Shown here: positions 1 through 10,800 of the stretch, piece after piece
Layout of the letters: the number at the start of each line of letters is the position of its first letter
Numbering within the stretch: position 1 is the stretch's first letter
Origin: Perkinsus olseni
Taxonomy: Eukaryota; Perkinsozoa; Perkinsida; Perkinsidae
DNA length: 64,000 bases
Reading direction: 5' to 3'
Assembly (NCBI GenBank): GCA_013115135.1
Contig: JABANP010000197.1
Location: forward strand, 26,104-90,103
Notes under the pieces: model-generated
Seen by the model: the letters and a program-made list of their open reading frames with translations, nothing else
The model's database searches: none
Told to the model about the DNA's origin: nothing
Translations under genes and position numbers: made by a program

Positions 1-1433
1 ACTAGTGTACGCGAAAGTAGATAGCATGGCTCCTGTCTCGGAATCAGTAGTTACCTCTTTACGCCTAGTGGGGCTACAAGTTCTCCCGTGTCCTCGCTAT
101 GTGGAAGCTGTGCAGATATTGTCTGAGCCTCGCTTGCTGAGTCGATATCGCTAATTCGGTAGAGCGGTCGACTGCTAAGCTAGTGGGCGAAGGTTCGACC
201 CTTGCACGCGGCGCCTTGGGTGTCTGAACGATAGTTTATTTCAGCATTGTCACTATTTTATTGCATATTTTGCATACTTCACAGTAGTCGCGGGAACGTG
301 GATTGGAACTCTACTCCTTCAGGTTTGGCCTCTCGGAGTTGGTATCGGCCATTGAGACACGTCTGATATCCCTACTGGAAGGACTGCATGCTCCTTCCTT
401 GGACAGGGCCACGTAAGTGCGCGAGTCTTCGACGACTCGCGGATGACCCCTGTAGGAAAGTTGGTAGTACTCCTTCAGATTCGTACGTTTATTGCTGTTG
501 CTGGCCTCGTCTAGTGAGGCTCCTGGTGTGATGAGCAGCAAGCTCCGGGACTGCCTTGAAGCGGAGGCACTGGTAGCCAGATTGACTTTTGCGCCATCGG
601 TGACAGCTCAGTCAGGTTCACATAGCCTCCTACTTGAAACCGAGTGACGGGGAGACCCTCATGAGCTTGGCTGCTATGATCATAGGTGAGCTGGTGGAAG
701 TTTGGTACCGGGCAGTTCTCTGATGGGCCTCTCAGGGTGCTCGCAGCTGTCGCTGTCTTCTTTACCACTGGCGACCGCCGTGCAGGAGGTTATCGATGAG
801 AGGGTGGGAGACCTTCAGGAGGCACTCGATATGAGGATGTTGGTTCACACCGGAGCTGGCTGCTGCCAATCTAGGAGCGGGCAGAGGCACGGGGTGAGTT
901 GGATCTCCATCGTAGCGTGAGGCAAGTTGTCAACCTTGAGGTCCACTCACGGCTACAGAAAATTCGGAACATCACTTAGAGTATCTATCACTGTTCCAGA
1001 ATAGTAGCTGTTGAAAGAGCCTTCTGTGTTCGCCGAAGTCCAGCGCGCGCAACGGGCGAGATTACATACACATGCCAGTCATGATTAGCGCAACAACGGT
1101 TATGAATCATTGCCTCAGATACTCCCGATTGATGAGTTTCTTCTGCGCCCAGCAGCTGGACGATTTGGAAAACATAGCCAACGTGAGTGGGGGTCCTGTT
1201 GGCAGTCTGCGATCCTCACCCTCTCATCACCACCCGCGGGGTGGGCTCGATTCGAGCTTCGAGATCGAGCATAGCTTGGTGACAGCTCCACCTTGCTCTC
1301 CCCTAGTTGCTCGCGAAGCCGGGATCGTGATTGACCGAGATGTCCCAGGCAATCTTTCGGGTCGAACCAAACTGTTTGATCAAGATTTTGTTGCTACTTT
1401 GCCGACTTTCTTGCTAGGGGTTCCTCTCTGTTC
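1..1433. other. stretch without a confident gene
   Basis: No exon chain can be followed here. A plus-strand stretch around 740-900 reads as a plausible helical segment (ATAVQEVIDERVGDLQEAL) ending at a GT donor, and 1100-1190 contains another short open segment, so 5' exons of the next gene may lie here. Around 150-215 there is a tRNA-like D-arm and B-box (GGTTCGACC), but the stems do not pair well enough to call a tRNA. Confidence 0.4.
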
Positions 1434-2125
1434 TTGCAGTTGCTGCTGATTCAAGCGACGACTCGCTCGTCCCACTTGGCCTTGACAGCCCAGCTCATCT
1501 CGAGTCTGGATAGCGTGCTAGCTAGAGAGGATGATGGCGACGGAGGGGAGGAGCAGGAAGACCAGTCCAGCCACGCCCTCACGGCGCTCTGGTCTCTGGT
1601 TGCCCTCGGCCACGGGCAGGTAGGCATGGTCGACGACCACTCGTACACGCGAGGACCGTTACCCGTCACGTAGAACCTGGATCCCGAGGGGAAGTTGCCT
1701 GGAACGATTAGCTCGCTGTTGGCGATGGCAACCACGTGGCAGTGCCTTGACGACCCCAAAATGGAGCGCCAGCTGCAGCAGCTCTGTCTGAACTTCGTCC
1801 TGGAGCACGGCGAGAAGCCCGAAGTGTCGTCACAGGTCAGACCACCGGTCGATTTTTCCCGTGTCTTCTGACCCTCCTTCAGGTACCACCGATGCCGGAC
1901 TGCGTAGCGCGGGCTGGGTTGAAGAGCAAAGATTGGCAGAATATCTGGTAGGCCGTCGGGGATGCTCTGGAGGGGCACGATGGAGTAGATTCTCCCGCCG
2001 GCTGTGCAATGCTTTTGCGTCGCCAAGAAAGCGAGCCGACCATCGTGGTGGATGATATAAATGGTCGCCTCGGCATTTTGTTCGGGCACGAGAGTCGAGC
2101 CGTGTTACACAAACATCCAATCTGA
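1434..2125 (+). CDS. hypothetical helical protein, three exon blocks, in-frame TAG
   Basis: I do not recognise this protein. Three blocks join in phase: a Ser/Glu-rich helical segment ending at a CAG|GTAGGC donor near 1620, a block containing PKMERQLQQLCLNFVLEHGE ending at a GTCAGA donor near 1838, and a block starting after a CTTCAG acceptor near 1882. The last block stays in one frame to 2125 (it includes PTIVVDDINGRLGILFGHE) except for a TAG near 1949-1951. The TAG could be the true end, a missed intron, a sequencing error or a pseudogene mark. The opposite strand is also open across 1451-2089, but its sequence looks like a shadow of this one. Upstream exons are probably missing. Confidence 0.35.
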
Positions 2126-2172
2126 TTACTCGGCTTTTACCGGACCGTTGGGCTCCTTCTGGTAAACGAGGA

Positions 2173-3636
2173 ATGCACGGGGTCAAGCGAACTTGCGGGG
2201 CTCTCGGATATGCTAGCAGATCGGTGGAACTGGCGGTGTATTATAGTAGTGATCTCAGGTCGTCTTTTGCGCTTGCTGACGATTCCGCTGTTGAGGAGTC
2301 GTCGGTAGCTTTTGGTGAGCTAGTGAGCTCTATTGAAGGAGAGGTGGAGGACATATTGGAAACTCTACCCGAGATCGGTAGAAACGTCATCCGCAGGGAT
2401 CGAACCTGGGATCTGTCTCACGCTGGCAGATACTACCTACTCACCTACCTGGAAAGCCGAGCTAGTGTCTAAGTTCTACGGGAAGGATCGTCTTTTGCCG
2501 ATAAATTTGGAGACGTCTTTATTCACGTTGATTGTGGCCCCGCCTGGTTGGAGGAGCCGCTGGACCCCTACGCCCAACTGCTGCATCGACACGTAAGTTA
2601 AAGTCGGATGGTGGATTGAATGCGACCAAGTCGACCGAAGGTGCGCTTGGCCGGCATGCACGTTGAGCGCCTGCGGAGTGTCCGACTGGATCGAGATGAA
2701 CGACGGGGAGAAGAAACAGATGGTGACCGAGTGGTTGGAGGCGGCGCAGCAGGAGTAAAGCTTATTCGTAGTGCTAGTAGAGTTTCTTATCTTACTATCA
2801 AGGACGGCGTTGTGTATTGCAAGGGGGGAGGCGCCAGGGTTTTGGTCAGTGTGGCCTTTGTGTCATGGTGTGCTCGAAAGGTCGTCTGCAAGCGTCGGTT
2901 GAGGGCTCTCCAGAGGTGGAGGTCCTTCGGGACTCCGACGCAGCCATCGTTCGGTTCAAACTGGTACCCACGGGAGCTTCGGCTGGGCCTTGGTTTGACT
3001 GAGCAGGTGGTGACCTTGCCGCTGTCGATTGTGCGGAACTCGGTGGAGTCAAGTGCGTCAGCAGACTTGGCCATAGAGTCACAAGTGGAGGCCGTACTGA
3101 AAGATGTTGTCCAGGTGAGCAGGATGTGCTGTTGGTACTATAAGCGGGAGGTGTAGGGTTCGATCCTCGGTCACGCTCGTTTTATTACCGCACTAATACC
3201 GTGTTTATTGGCTCAGGATGCTACTAAGGAGTCAGGGGATCTTGCAGCGCCTTCCAAAGAGGGCTTGATGCCCCCGCCTGGTTTGGGGCCGGCCTACGGT
3301 TCTGAAGATCTCAGTGAATCTACTGAAAATCACCCCTGGAGGTAGTGGGATTTTCGGGGAATTTCGTGGCGCAGTGACGCTTCCAGCCTGGCCGGCCTGG
3401 CTGGATCAGAGGACCCCTGGAACCGAGTGCCGATAAGGGCGTGTAAGGAGGAAGCTCATTATCACGATTACACGGAGAGGTTCAAATGGGATTGGAACTC
3501 GGCACGATACATGCTCCGCGATGCCGAGCAGAGGAACCTACAACGACAGAAGTATCTTAGCTCGGCCTATGGACAATTGCATCCGCAGGAAGTAGGTTCA
3601 ATTGGTCGGTGTGTGACTCGCCGATGCCTTTCGTAG
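2173..3636 (+). CDS. hypothetical multi-exon region, boundaries unresolved
   Basis: Several exon-like blocks with strong G/C third-position bias follow one another. One near 2290-2380 contains EGEVEDILETLPEIG. One near 2495-2593 contains DVFIHVDCGPAWLEEPLDPY. One near 2665-2755 contains DWIEMNDGEKKQMVTEWLEA. One near 2865-2990 contains SPEVEVLRDSDAAIVRFKL, followed at 3009-3115 by a Ser/Glu-rich segment. Others lie at 3218-3343 (Pro/Ser-rich) and about 3404-3600 (charged, Trp/Tyr-rich). Phases do not all match, so this may be two or three short genes. No domain is recognisable. The intron near 3344-3399 carries a copy of the GTGGCGC repeat, and the one near 2384-2432 carries a tRNA-like B-box. 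Confidence 0.35.
3358..3375 (+). repeat. intron-resident GTGGCGCG repeat, copy 1
   Basis: Reads GGAATTTCGTGGCGCAGT, then GACG, which matches the consensus with one insertion in the core. It lies in a GT-AG-bounded gap (about 3344-3399) between two exon-like blocks of a hypothetical gene. Confidence 0.55.
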
Positions 3637-4382
3637 GTCCTGGGTGGGACCCTCGGAGGGGAGGACCGACGAGGAGGGGGAGAGCCGCTACCACTTCGGG
3701 TGGGTCATTTTTGGAATTGTGAATGCTATTGTGTGAGGGGCTGGGCTCCGCTTCCTGCGAGAAGCTGCGTTCCGTAGAGCCTTTCCCTAATGGATCTCGT
3801 TGCCGGAAAAGATCCTAGCAAAAATGAGCACATGTTCGTATCCCTTTGAGAGATTATACGGGCCGGAATGTCCTCACTATTTCCTACCCATTTGACGCTG
3901 TGTTCTGTCAGTCGTGATGATGACCCGGCTCGAGTTGGATGTGCTGGGAATCTTCCCAGGGCGGCCGGAAAGTAATTTTCGAGCGCGCCGCTCGTAGTAG
4001 TCGGTATTGGTTACATCCTTGTTGGTCCTCTGCAATTTGCAGCGGCTCGTTCTTTCAGTTTTGCAGGGCATTTTCAGGACAGTGACGAGAGCCCGAAGGT
4101 AGGCCTCGTGCCCGCTTGTCGAAGCGTATCTTATCTTCACCCAGGCGCAAGACGATCGAGCTACAGCATTAAACTCCTTCGGCGAGGACCCATCCCGCCA
4201 GATGATCGACGTGGTGGCGGGTGGGGAGGGGCGAGGAGGGCTGTAGGCAACAATGACCCACCAGCATGTACACTGTGGCTGCCTTTTTGGTGTAGTATTA
4301 TTAGTGAGTATTCTGACTTCAACTCATCGCGCCGAGTTGCCGGTTTCAAGCTTACGAGCAGCATTTTGTCTTTTCGCCCTCT
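3637..4382. other. intergenic stretch
   Basis: No coherent exon chain on either strand. Several short open frames overlap here, but none has splice-compatible neighbours or a recognisable motif. This is probably the upstream region of the TMEM184-like gene that starts at 4383. Confidence 0.5.
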
Positions 4383-6243
4383 ATGGATGATATCCTAACC
4401 TCGGATACTCCGACCATCCCTGCGCCCACCGAGAGCCCCTTGTCCAGCTCGTCTGCCTTCATCACGAGCTACCCAGCCGTCCTGCTTGCCTTGGGCCTGA
4501 TGCTGCTTGCGTGGCTGGTGACCATCTACAATTGCTTCCAACATTTATTGAACTACTCCAGAGAGGATTTGCAAATGCACATCATCCGCATTGTGAGCTC
4601 GTTGCTAGCGGAGCGTTGCTTTGCCCATGCTTGCTTCTAGGTCTTGGTGGCCCCCCTGTACGCCTCTGGGGCCTTCCTTGCGGTATGCCTGTCGAACGTA
4701 GACCTGGGGGTGCTTCTGGAGTCCATACCGGAGATATGGGAAGCGGTGGTGGTCTACTCCTTTTTCTGCTTGATTCTCACGTATGTTGGCGGCGAGCACA
4801 ATTGGATACAAAGTGAGTGACAAGCATCGGAGCCGCAGATTCCGTCACGCGCCACTAAATTCTGCTGACCAGGTACGCAGTATACAGCGCCGGATGGCAT
4901 CCAGCAGCCGTGGCCACTGAACAAGTGTTTTGGGAATCTTGCCCTCACGTCGGAGTTCCTCAGGGGGATGAAGAGATGCGTGCTTCAGTTTGTCGTATTG
5001 AAGCCGGTCATGACGGTCACTGAAATTGTGAGTTTGCAAGCCGCCGGGATCGAACCTGGGTGATTCGTAAGCGAGAGCGAGGCGTGACTCATTTTCTCTC
5101 AGTTAATGCACATTCTGGGACAGAGCGATGATAAAGTGTGGACTATCATTCGGGAGGTCGCTTATAACTTATCATACTCGGTAGGTCCCGCTCGGGATCC
5201 AGAGGTCCCTGGTTCGAATCCTGCACCTGTCAGGTTGCACTATATGCCTTGGGCCTTCTGTACATATCTTCTAGGCGCCATCCGAGTCTGCGAGACAAAC
5301 GGCCCCTGGCGAAATTCGTCTCGGTGAAGTTGGTCATTTTCGTCACTTTCTGGCAGCAGTACTTCTTCGACCTCATTTTCTCGAAGGATGCTGAAGCGAT
5401 CGGCATCAAGTGGAGCGCCTTCGTCGTGTGCATAGAGATGGCCATGTTCGCCATTCTCCTCACCTCCGCCTTCACCTGGCGGGAGTTCGAGTTTGAATGG
5501 GTTGAAGCATCCCCTCCTAAAGTTGATGACATTGAGATGGGCAAGGTTGAAAGTGAGGCCGCCGCGTTTACAATCGAAGAGACGCTTCTTCTGCTCCGAT
5601 ACATTTTGTCGGGCCTCGATTCGTCCACCATGCTTGGGGTTGCCAGATGTTCTGCTTTGCAGGTGCTGTCCCAAGGTGAGGATGGGGCCTCGACGGATGG
5701 GGAGCAGAGCCCTCGGGAGGAGCGGCCGTCCGATCCCGAACAGCAGCAGCAGCAGCCAGCACACGTTACTTACGGTCAGTTGTCTGCACGCCGCAGAGTG
5801 TGTTTGATGGTCTTGCTGGCATTAGGTACGAATAGTCGTATACTTCCAACACAGGCGGACATACGGCTGGCCTTGGCGAATGCAAAGCGGTCGCTGTATC
5901 CGTCGGACGTGGCACTGGATACGTCCAGGAACTGGAGTACTCGATATCAAGGCCACGTGAGTTTCTGACCTGTCTCCTACGATCTGCTATGTATTTTTAC
6001 GTTGTGCTTGCAGTCATAGTGAAGACCATTTAGGTGCTGTTGGAGACCAGTCAAGCGTTCGTGGGCGAGGAGGATGAGGAGCTGGAGGAAGCCTCCGAAG
6101 CTCGGAAAGAGGGCAGCATCGCATCACCCGAGACTAACTCGGAAAAGTCGGCTGGGTGAGCACTCCGTCACGCGCCACGAAATTCAACCGTGTTTCTCTC
6201 GCTTAGAAGTCCCCGACGGAAAAGCCTCAGCGGTACAGACTGA
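4383..6243 (+). CDS. TMEM184 / organic solute transporter alpha-like membrane protein
   Basis: Multi-pass membrane protein of the TMEM184/OST-alpha (Solute_trans_a, DUF300) family. In animals OST-alpha exports bile acids and steroids; the cargo of protist members is unknown. Exons: 4383-4592, 4641-4812, 4873-5027, 5103-5180, 5234 to about 5774, about 5826-5956, 6034-6155, 6207-6243; all junctions are in phase. Family signatures are the first membrane helix followed by REDLQMHIIRI, the VYSFFCLILTYVGGE segment, PWPLNKCFGNLALTSEFLR and VLQFVVLKP, then the KFVSVKLVIFVTFWQQYFFD helix. The cytoplasmic tail is Glu/Ser/Gln-rich with a polyglutamine stretch and ends SPRRKSLSGTD. A 51-nt in-frame segment (5775-5825) could be an intron or coding. 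The introns at 4813-4872 and 6156-6206 each carry the GTGGCGCG repeat in reverse. Confidence 0.9.
4843..4861 (-). repeat. intron-resident GTGGCGCG repeat, copy 2
   Basis: The plus strand reads CGTCACGCGCCACTAAATT, the reverse complement of the consensus AATTTCGTGGCGCGTGACG with one change in the core. It lies wholly inside the intron 4813-4872 of the TMEM184-like gene. Confidence 0.7.
6165..6183 (-). repeat. intron-resident GTGGCGCG repeat, copy 3
   Basis: The plus strand reads CGTCACGCGCCACGAAATT, the exact reverse complement of the core consensus. It occupies much of the 51-nt intron 6156-6206 in the same TMEM184-like gene. Confidence 0.75.
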
Positions 6244-6420
6244 GCCCCTTCTTGTTATTTTAATGGTTTGTATTACAACATTCATGGGCCTCTTACCGGT
6301 CGCACTATCATTGCTGCTACACTTCATTCCGAAACAAAGAAGAAGTTCAGAACATTCCAAAAAACTAGATTTTCGTTTTTCGTGGTGGTTGTGCGATCCG
6401 TTCGTTTAGTGACTCCCACC

Positions 6421-8630
6421 ATGCCCTCTAAGCATGCAGTGAGTATAAAGGCTCATTCGTCCACTCCCGAAGGCCACGCTGCTCCGCCCTCGGTGTCCAG
6501 CCACGGCAGCATCCTCGGCAGCCCGGAACTGGGGCCGAAGAAGAGCGATGGTGAAGATGATCATGAGAAGCGAGACTCTCGAGACTCCGTATGGTAGGTT
6601 GGGGTGGTGAGAATGGTTCGGCCGGTGTCCAGTTGGCGTCCCTAACGTATCTTGTTCATAGTGCGCCGACGAAGTTCTTGCCTTTCCGCTTTGTCTCTGG
6701 ACGCGCCTTTTGACGACTTTCTGACTGGTTTGCATGTAGGGCGGTCGGAAGAGAGAAAGATGGAGCTTGTGTTGAAGGACAACGACTCTGAGTTCCGAGA
6801 TCTATGCGACGAGAAGGAGCTCGGGTAGGTGCAGCCGCGTCCTTCTTTACCCGTTTTCGATAGTGGACGTTATAGTGGTTGGCAACGCTTATTAGTATTA
6901 ATATTTATTCCCTATTCCCTATTCCTTACGCATACTTATAAGTTTGTATGAACTTAGCGCGATAGAGGGCCCGACCTTCAGGATCGTAGTATTATAAATT
7001 CAGTATTAGAACGTGCGTTCCAATACGCCGGCTGTTGTCCTGTGTGAAATAGTAATTACTATTAGAATCATCGTAATGGTAATTACTATTCAATCCGCGA
7101 GTATCGAAAAATGTGGTATGAGTAACCAGTGAATAATATGCACTGAGTTTACTTACTATTGTGATTCCTCTATTCTTAGTTGGCAATCGAGAGCAGTGAC
7201 CCTGTTGTGGAACCGGAGGAAGAAGAATTTCGAAGACCAAGCCCTGGATACTCAGAAGGCCACGCGGGTTCGATTCACCCCGGAGGAGAAAAAATATTTC
7301 GAATTCTACAGGTAACTTTCCGGCCATCGTGAACGCCTTTGATGCTGCGTTGTGCTGCAGGGGGCGGTTGCCCCAGATGTGTCCGGAGGTGTTTATGAAG
7401 CTGCCGCTTCGCTCCGCTGCTTCCGACAAGCTCGAGGATGCCCCGAGAAAGATCTTTGTGGATATCGGCTCGGCTCCGGGAGGAATGAGTAGGCAACCTT
7501 CATACCACAAACCTTTGCTGTGCGCGTGGGAATCTTTTGCGATATCGTAGTGCTTTCTGAACATTATAGGTAAATTCTTGCTCACCTCCCTGCACTGGAC
7601 CAAGGGTCATGCTTTCTCATTAGCGCCCGAAGATGGAGGTAAGCGGGGGATTCCGCTACACCGTGACTTTCGGTGCGGGGCTTGCTAGAAATGAAACGAT
7701 TGACGTGGGAATATGTGGAACGGAAGTGTGAAAATATCGCTCGAGTTGAAATCAAATATGTGGAACGGAAGTGACAGTTCATGAAGACTCCTGGGAAATG
7801 GCGTGGTCAACTGCGGGGCACTCAGTGACACTGCACTCATGTCACTTAGCGGCGGTTCTTCCTGCCTTCTCAGCAAGCTCTGAGGAATCTTCTCAGGCCT
7901 TGAGATGAGGTACCACAACCCCTCCCTGGAGTTCGAATGTGCGGATCTAGCCGAGAACGGCGCCTACAAGCGTATCGCCTCGGCACTGGAGAGCCGGGGA
8001 TTCAAGAAGCACTCCCTGGACTTCATCAACTTAGGTATGTCCTCAGTGGTAATGATCCTTCCCGTCGTTGCATTGAGAGTGGTAGGTGTTGTTATTGATG
8101 TGGGCCAGTGCAACAGAGACGACGATCCTTATGTGACTGCGAAGAAGTCGGTGGAGGTGTGCAGGAACCAGTTCCTGCTCATGCTCGATTTCCTCAAACC
8201 CGGCGGCTCCTGTAGGGCGTCGCGCGGTGAAGTCGAAAAAAACATGCCGGGTTTACATCAGGCATGTGGATTCACAGCGGTTCGCATCTGGACACCTACC
8301 TCTTCTATCTCAACTGGCTCAATCGTATGTTCGAGCGCTTGAGGGTCACTAACACGCTGGTAGGGCCGGTCGTTCAACCTGAGGCGTTATGCCGTTTCAC
8401 GCTGCTCAGGTACCGAGCCGGAGCCCTGTGTACACTATTGCTGAAAACTTTATACCCGGTGACAGCGACGCTGCATTAAAAGTAGGAGGCTATCAGCTCG
8501 GCTACGATGCAGCTTTTCTCGTCAGGCATGCGACGATTTCCGCGAGTTCCTGCTAACTCACCCGGCCGATCCCTCAACACCGGAGATATGGCAGGTGAAC
8601 TCGGTTCCCTTGCGGCGCAAGGTGTGCTAA
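6421..8630 (+). CDS. FtsJ-like Rossmann-fold methyltransferase domain protein
   Basis: Predicted SAM-dependent methyltransferase of the FtsJ/RrmJ fold; the substrate is unknown, and family members methylate rRNA, tRNA or mRNA caps. Exons: 6421-6593, 6675-6824, 7180-7311, 7361-7488, 7570-7638, 7897-8034, 8086-8211, 8262-8359, 8410-8481, 8526-8630, all phase-consistent. Motif I is FVDIGSAPGGMSKFLLTSL, matching the D-x-G-x-x-P-G-G SAM loop. Later strands read LEFECADL and LGVVIDVGQCNRDDDPYV, followed by LLMLDFLKPGGSC. The K-D-K-E catalytic tetrad of RrmJ is not obvious: the fourth-strand position has DVGQ, and after GGS the chain goes to MWIHSGSHLDTYL. Activity could therefore differ or be lost. 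A charged, Ser-rich N-terminal region of about 100 residues precedes the fold. The start is the first ATG in frame, and earlier exons cannot be excluded. Confidence 0.8.
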
Positions 8631-10800
8631 AACTACAAAGTGCCCTAGAAGAAAAACTCATTATAAACTAGCGCGACAAGAATGTCAAATCGATATTCGA
8701 CACCGCTTGCTCACACTCTTCGTTCGAAAAACGATCCGTTTTTACACAGCTAGAGAACTCGTGAGACTAAATGACGAGAAAACGGCACCGCGCGGCGCGG
8801 TGGATGGCGAGTCATCGGCGTCCAGGGTTGAATGGGGTTGAGTGTTGTTTAGGTGAGCTCATGGGCAGAAGTGCAGTCATTGCTTAACCCAAACTCACAG
8901 CTGCTGAAAGATCTTCACGCGGTGTGGAGAGAGAAGCGGGAGAAGTAGGGAAGTATAAATCGACTACTTGGGCGAGCGCTTATTGCGTAGAGAGGTGGTG
9001 GATGAGTTCGTGTTAGGCTGGCTGGGACTCGCATCAATGCTGAACGGTCTCTAAAGGAAGACTGCGGCGGTGACGAGCAACTCTATTTATCCAATAAAAA
9101 CATACAGCCCCTCATGAAGGACCTCTCTGGGGTGAGTGAACGCGATGGTTGAAATGCCCGCCGTGGGAATCGAACCCGGGACCTCGGGCATGTGCGCCAC
9201 TCAGGTCCGTGGCCGCGGTAACGACACGAGCGGAGATGAAGACTTGACGGTTCCCACTGAACAATACACACACGTAAGATATCGCTTGCTGCGGGTGCAG
9301 TGACGGTGGTCGATCTCAGCCTCGACTCTATAACGAATCGCCTGCCCTGGCGTTCTGCGCTCTAGCAGCGTCAGAAGGGAAGGGCCGGAAGGAAGCGCCA
9401 TCAGCAGCGCAGCCAGCGCCCACGGTCTCGTTCCGACCCCCGACCAAACCCAGGGGCCTATAGACTGACTTGTTCATCATTTCACATTCACTTTGATTTG
9501 TGTGAGTCAATCGTCGTTGATGGCTGGGCGAGAACGAAGCGATCCTGAAGCGACTTTCTTTGCTGCTTCCGTGGATGCTCGAATGATACCAATGGCGAAG
9601 GTATCGTTGCCTATTCGCTCCTTGAGACTACCGGACCTCGGAGGCCCATGCCCGGGCACTGCCAGGGCCTTATCAAGAGGGAAGCATGTGAGTCAAACCC
9701 GCCTGCTCGACCGTATATTTCCAGCTTGCCGGATGTGAGTGTAGCGTGTAGACTATTTCGGTCTTACTCAGCTCGCCTGGAGAGGAGGCGCTGACGATAG
9801 GCCCGGGTGGGCCAGCCCGTTTTGTGACCGATCGAGAAGTGTCGCCGGCTTGTGAGGGGCTCCAGGCGAGGTAGATGGCCCTCGTGACGCCTCCGGTTTT
9901 TACCCGGTGTGTTAGCCTCTCAGTACCATACCCAAGTGTCACGCCTGCGAGTTCCTATGTAAGCCGTTTCGACCGGCAAGCGGCCATGAGGTCGCTGATG
10001 GTGGCGTTTGTGTAGGTACGGAAGGGTTCTCCTCACGGTCTCATGGTCGGGGCTCGAAGAAGTTATGATAGCGTAACCGTGACGGCAGCACGCTTGAGCG
10101 ATTCTCGGATGGGTGTCCTGCTGTTCAGATCGATACGTTGTCTCCCGCACGTACGGGATGGCCTGGAGTTGTTCGGAAGCCATTTGGAGTCCCATTGTTC
10201 TCTGTTGAACGAATCCTTCGACGACACATCGTCGAAGTAGACTTCGTTGTGTTGTACATAGTGAGTGGCCTTTGAGTTAATAATAAGTCACAACGAGGCA
10301 GGAAGCTTAGCAGAAGTAGCTAGTTCGATAATGTTGACGTCTGCCGGGATCGAACCTGCGCGGAGTAGGCGATTCGAGATTTTGGCATAGTTGTCTCCCC
10401 ACTCGAGCAGATTCGCAGACGTGAAGTATGGACTGAAAAGCGTTTGCCCTCATCGCTCATATCGGTCAGTGAGAGTTCTTGTTGTCAGTCTCGCTTCAAC
10501 GTCGCACCTGAAGCATCTTCATGTTACGCGATGGTTATGTCCGACCCCACAGTAGTTGATTAATATTGCATGCCCATACCCAGTAGTTCAAGTAGATTGC
10601 GGCGATCTAGTTCTCTCTCTGGAGGGTATAGTCTGGTAGGGCACGGTCGAACAGCACCGTATCACCGTGTGACCTAATCAGTGGTCTGATTCTAGCCCTC
10701 GTTCTTAAGACCCTTCAAGTTCAATTAATATCTCACCGGTTAGTCATCTTCTGTTTACGTTCGTTTTGCACGATAGAGCCGGTCTGCTTGGGGGCCGTTG
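8631..10800. other. gene-poor stretch with tRNA-like elements
   Basis: No exon chain or recognisable protein on either strand. Two minus-strand B-box motifs lie here, at about 9150-9210 and 10337-10422. Short open frames near 9493-9740 and 10043-10240 lack splice-compatible partners. Confidence 0.45.
10337..10422 (-). other. tRNA-like element with perfect terminal stem
   Basis: Read on the minus strand, the 86-nt segment begins ACGTCTG and ends CAGACGT, a perfect 7-bp terminal stem. The sequence GGTTCGATCC, a good Pol III B-box, lies just inside the 3' arm. The invariant T8 and a clean D-arm and anticodon arm are not seen, so I do not call a functional tRNA. It could be a decayed type II tRNA (a CCAAA loop is visible) or a tRNA-derived short repeat. 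Confidence 0.3.

Noticed and set aside
1451..2089. 212-codon minus-strand open frame with a C-terminal hydrophobic stretch in an alternative frame
   Set aside because: The plus strand over the same region has amphipathic helices ending at good GT/AG sites in matching phase; the minus frame has unusual Ser/Cys/Trp runs typical of an antisense shadow. Not fully excluded.
10337..10422. Functional tRNA call for the element with the ACGTCTG/CAGACGT stem
   Set aside because: The D-arm, T8 and a proper anticodon arm are missing.
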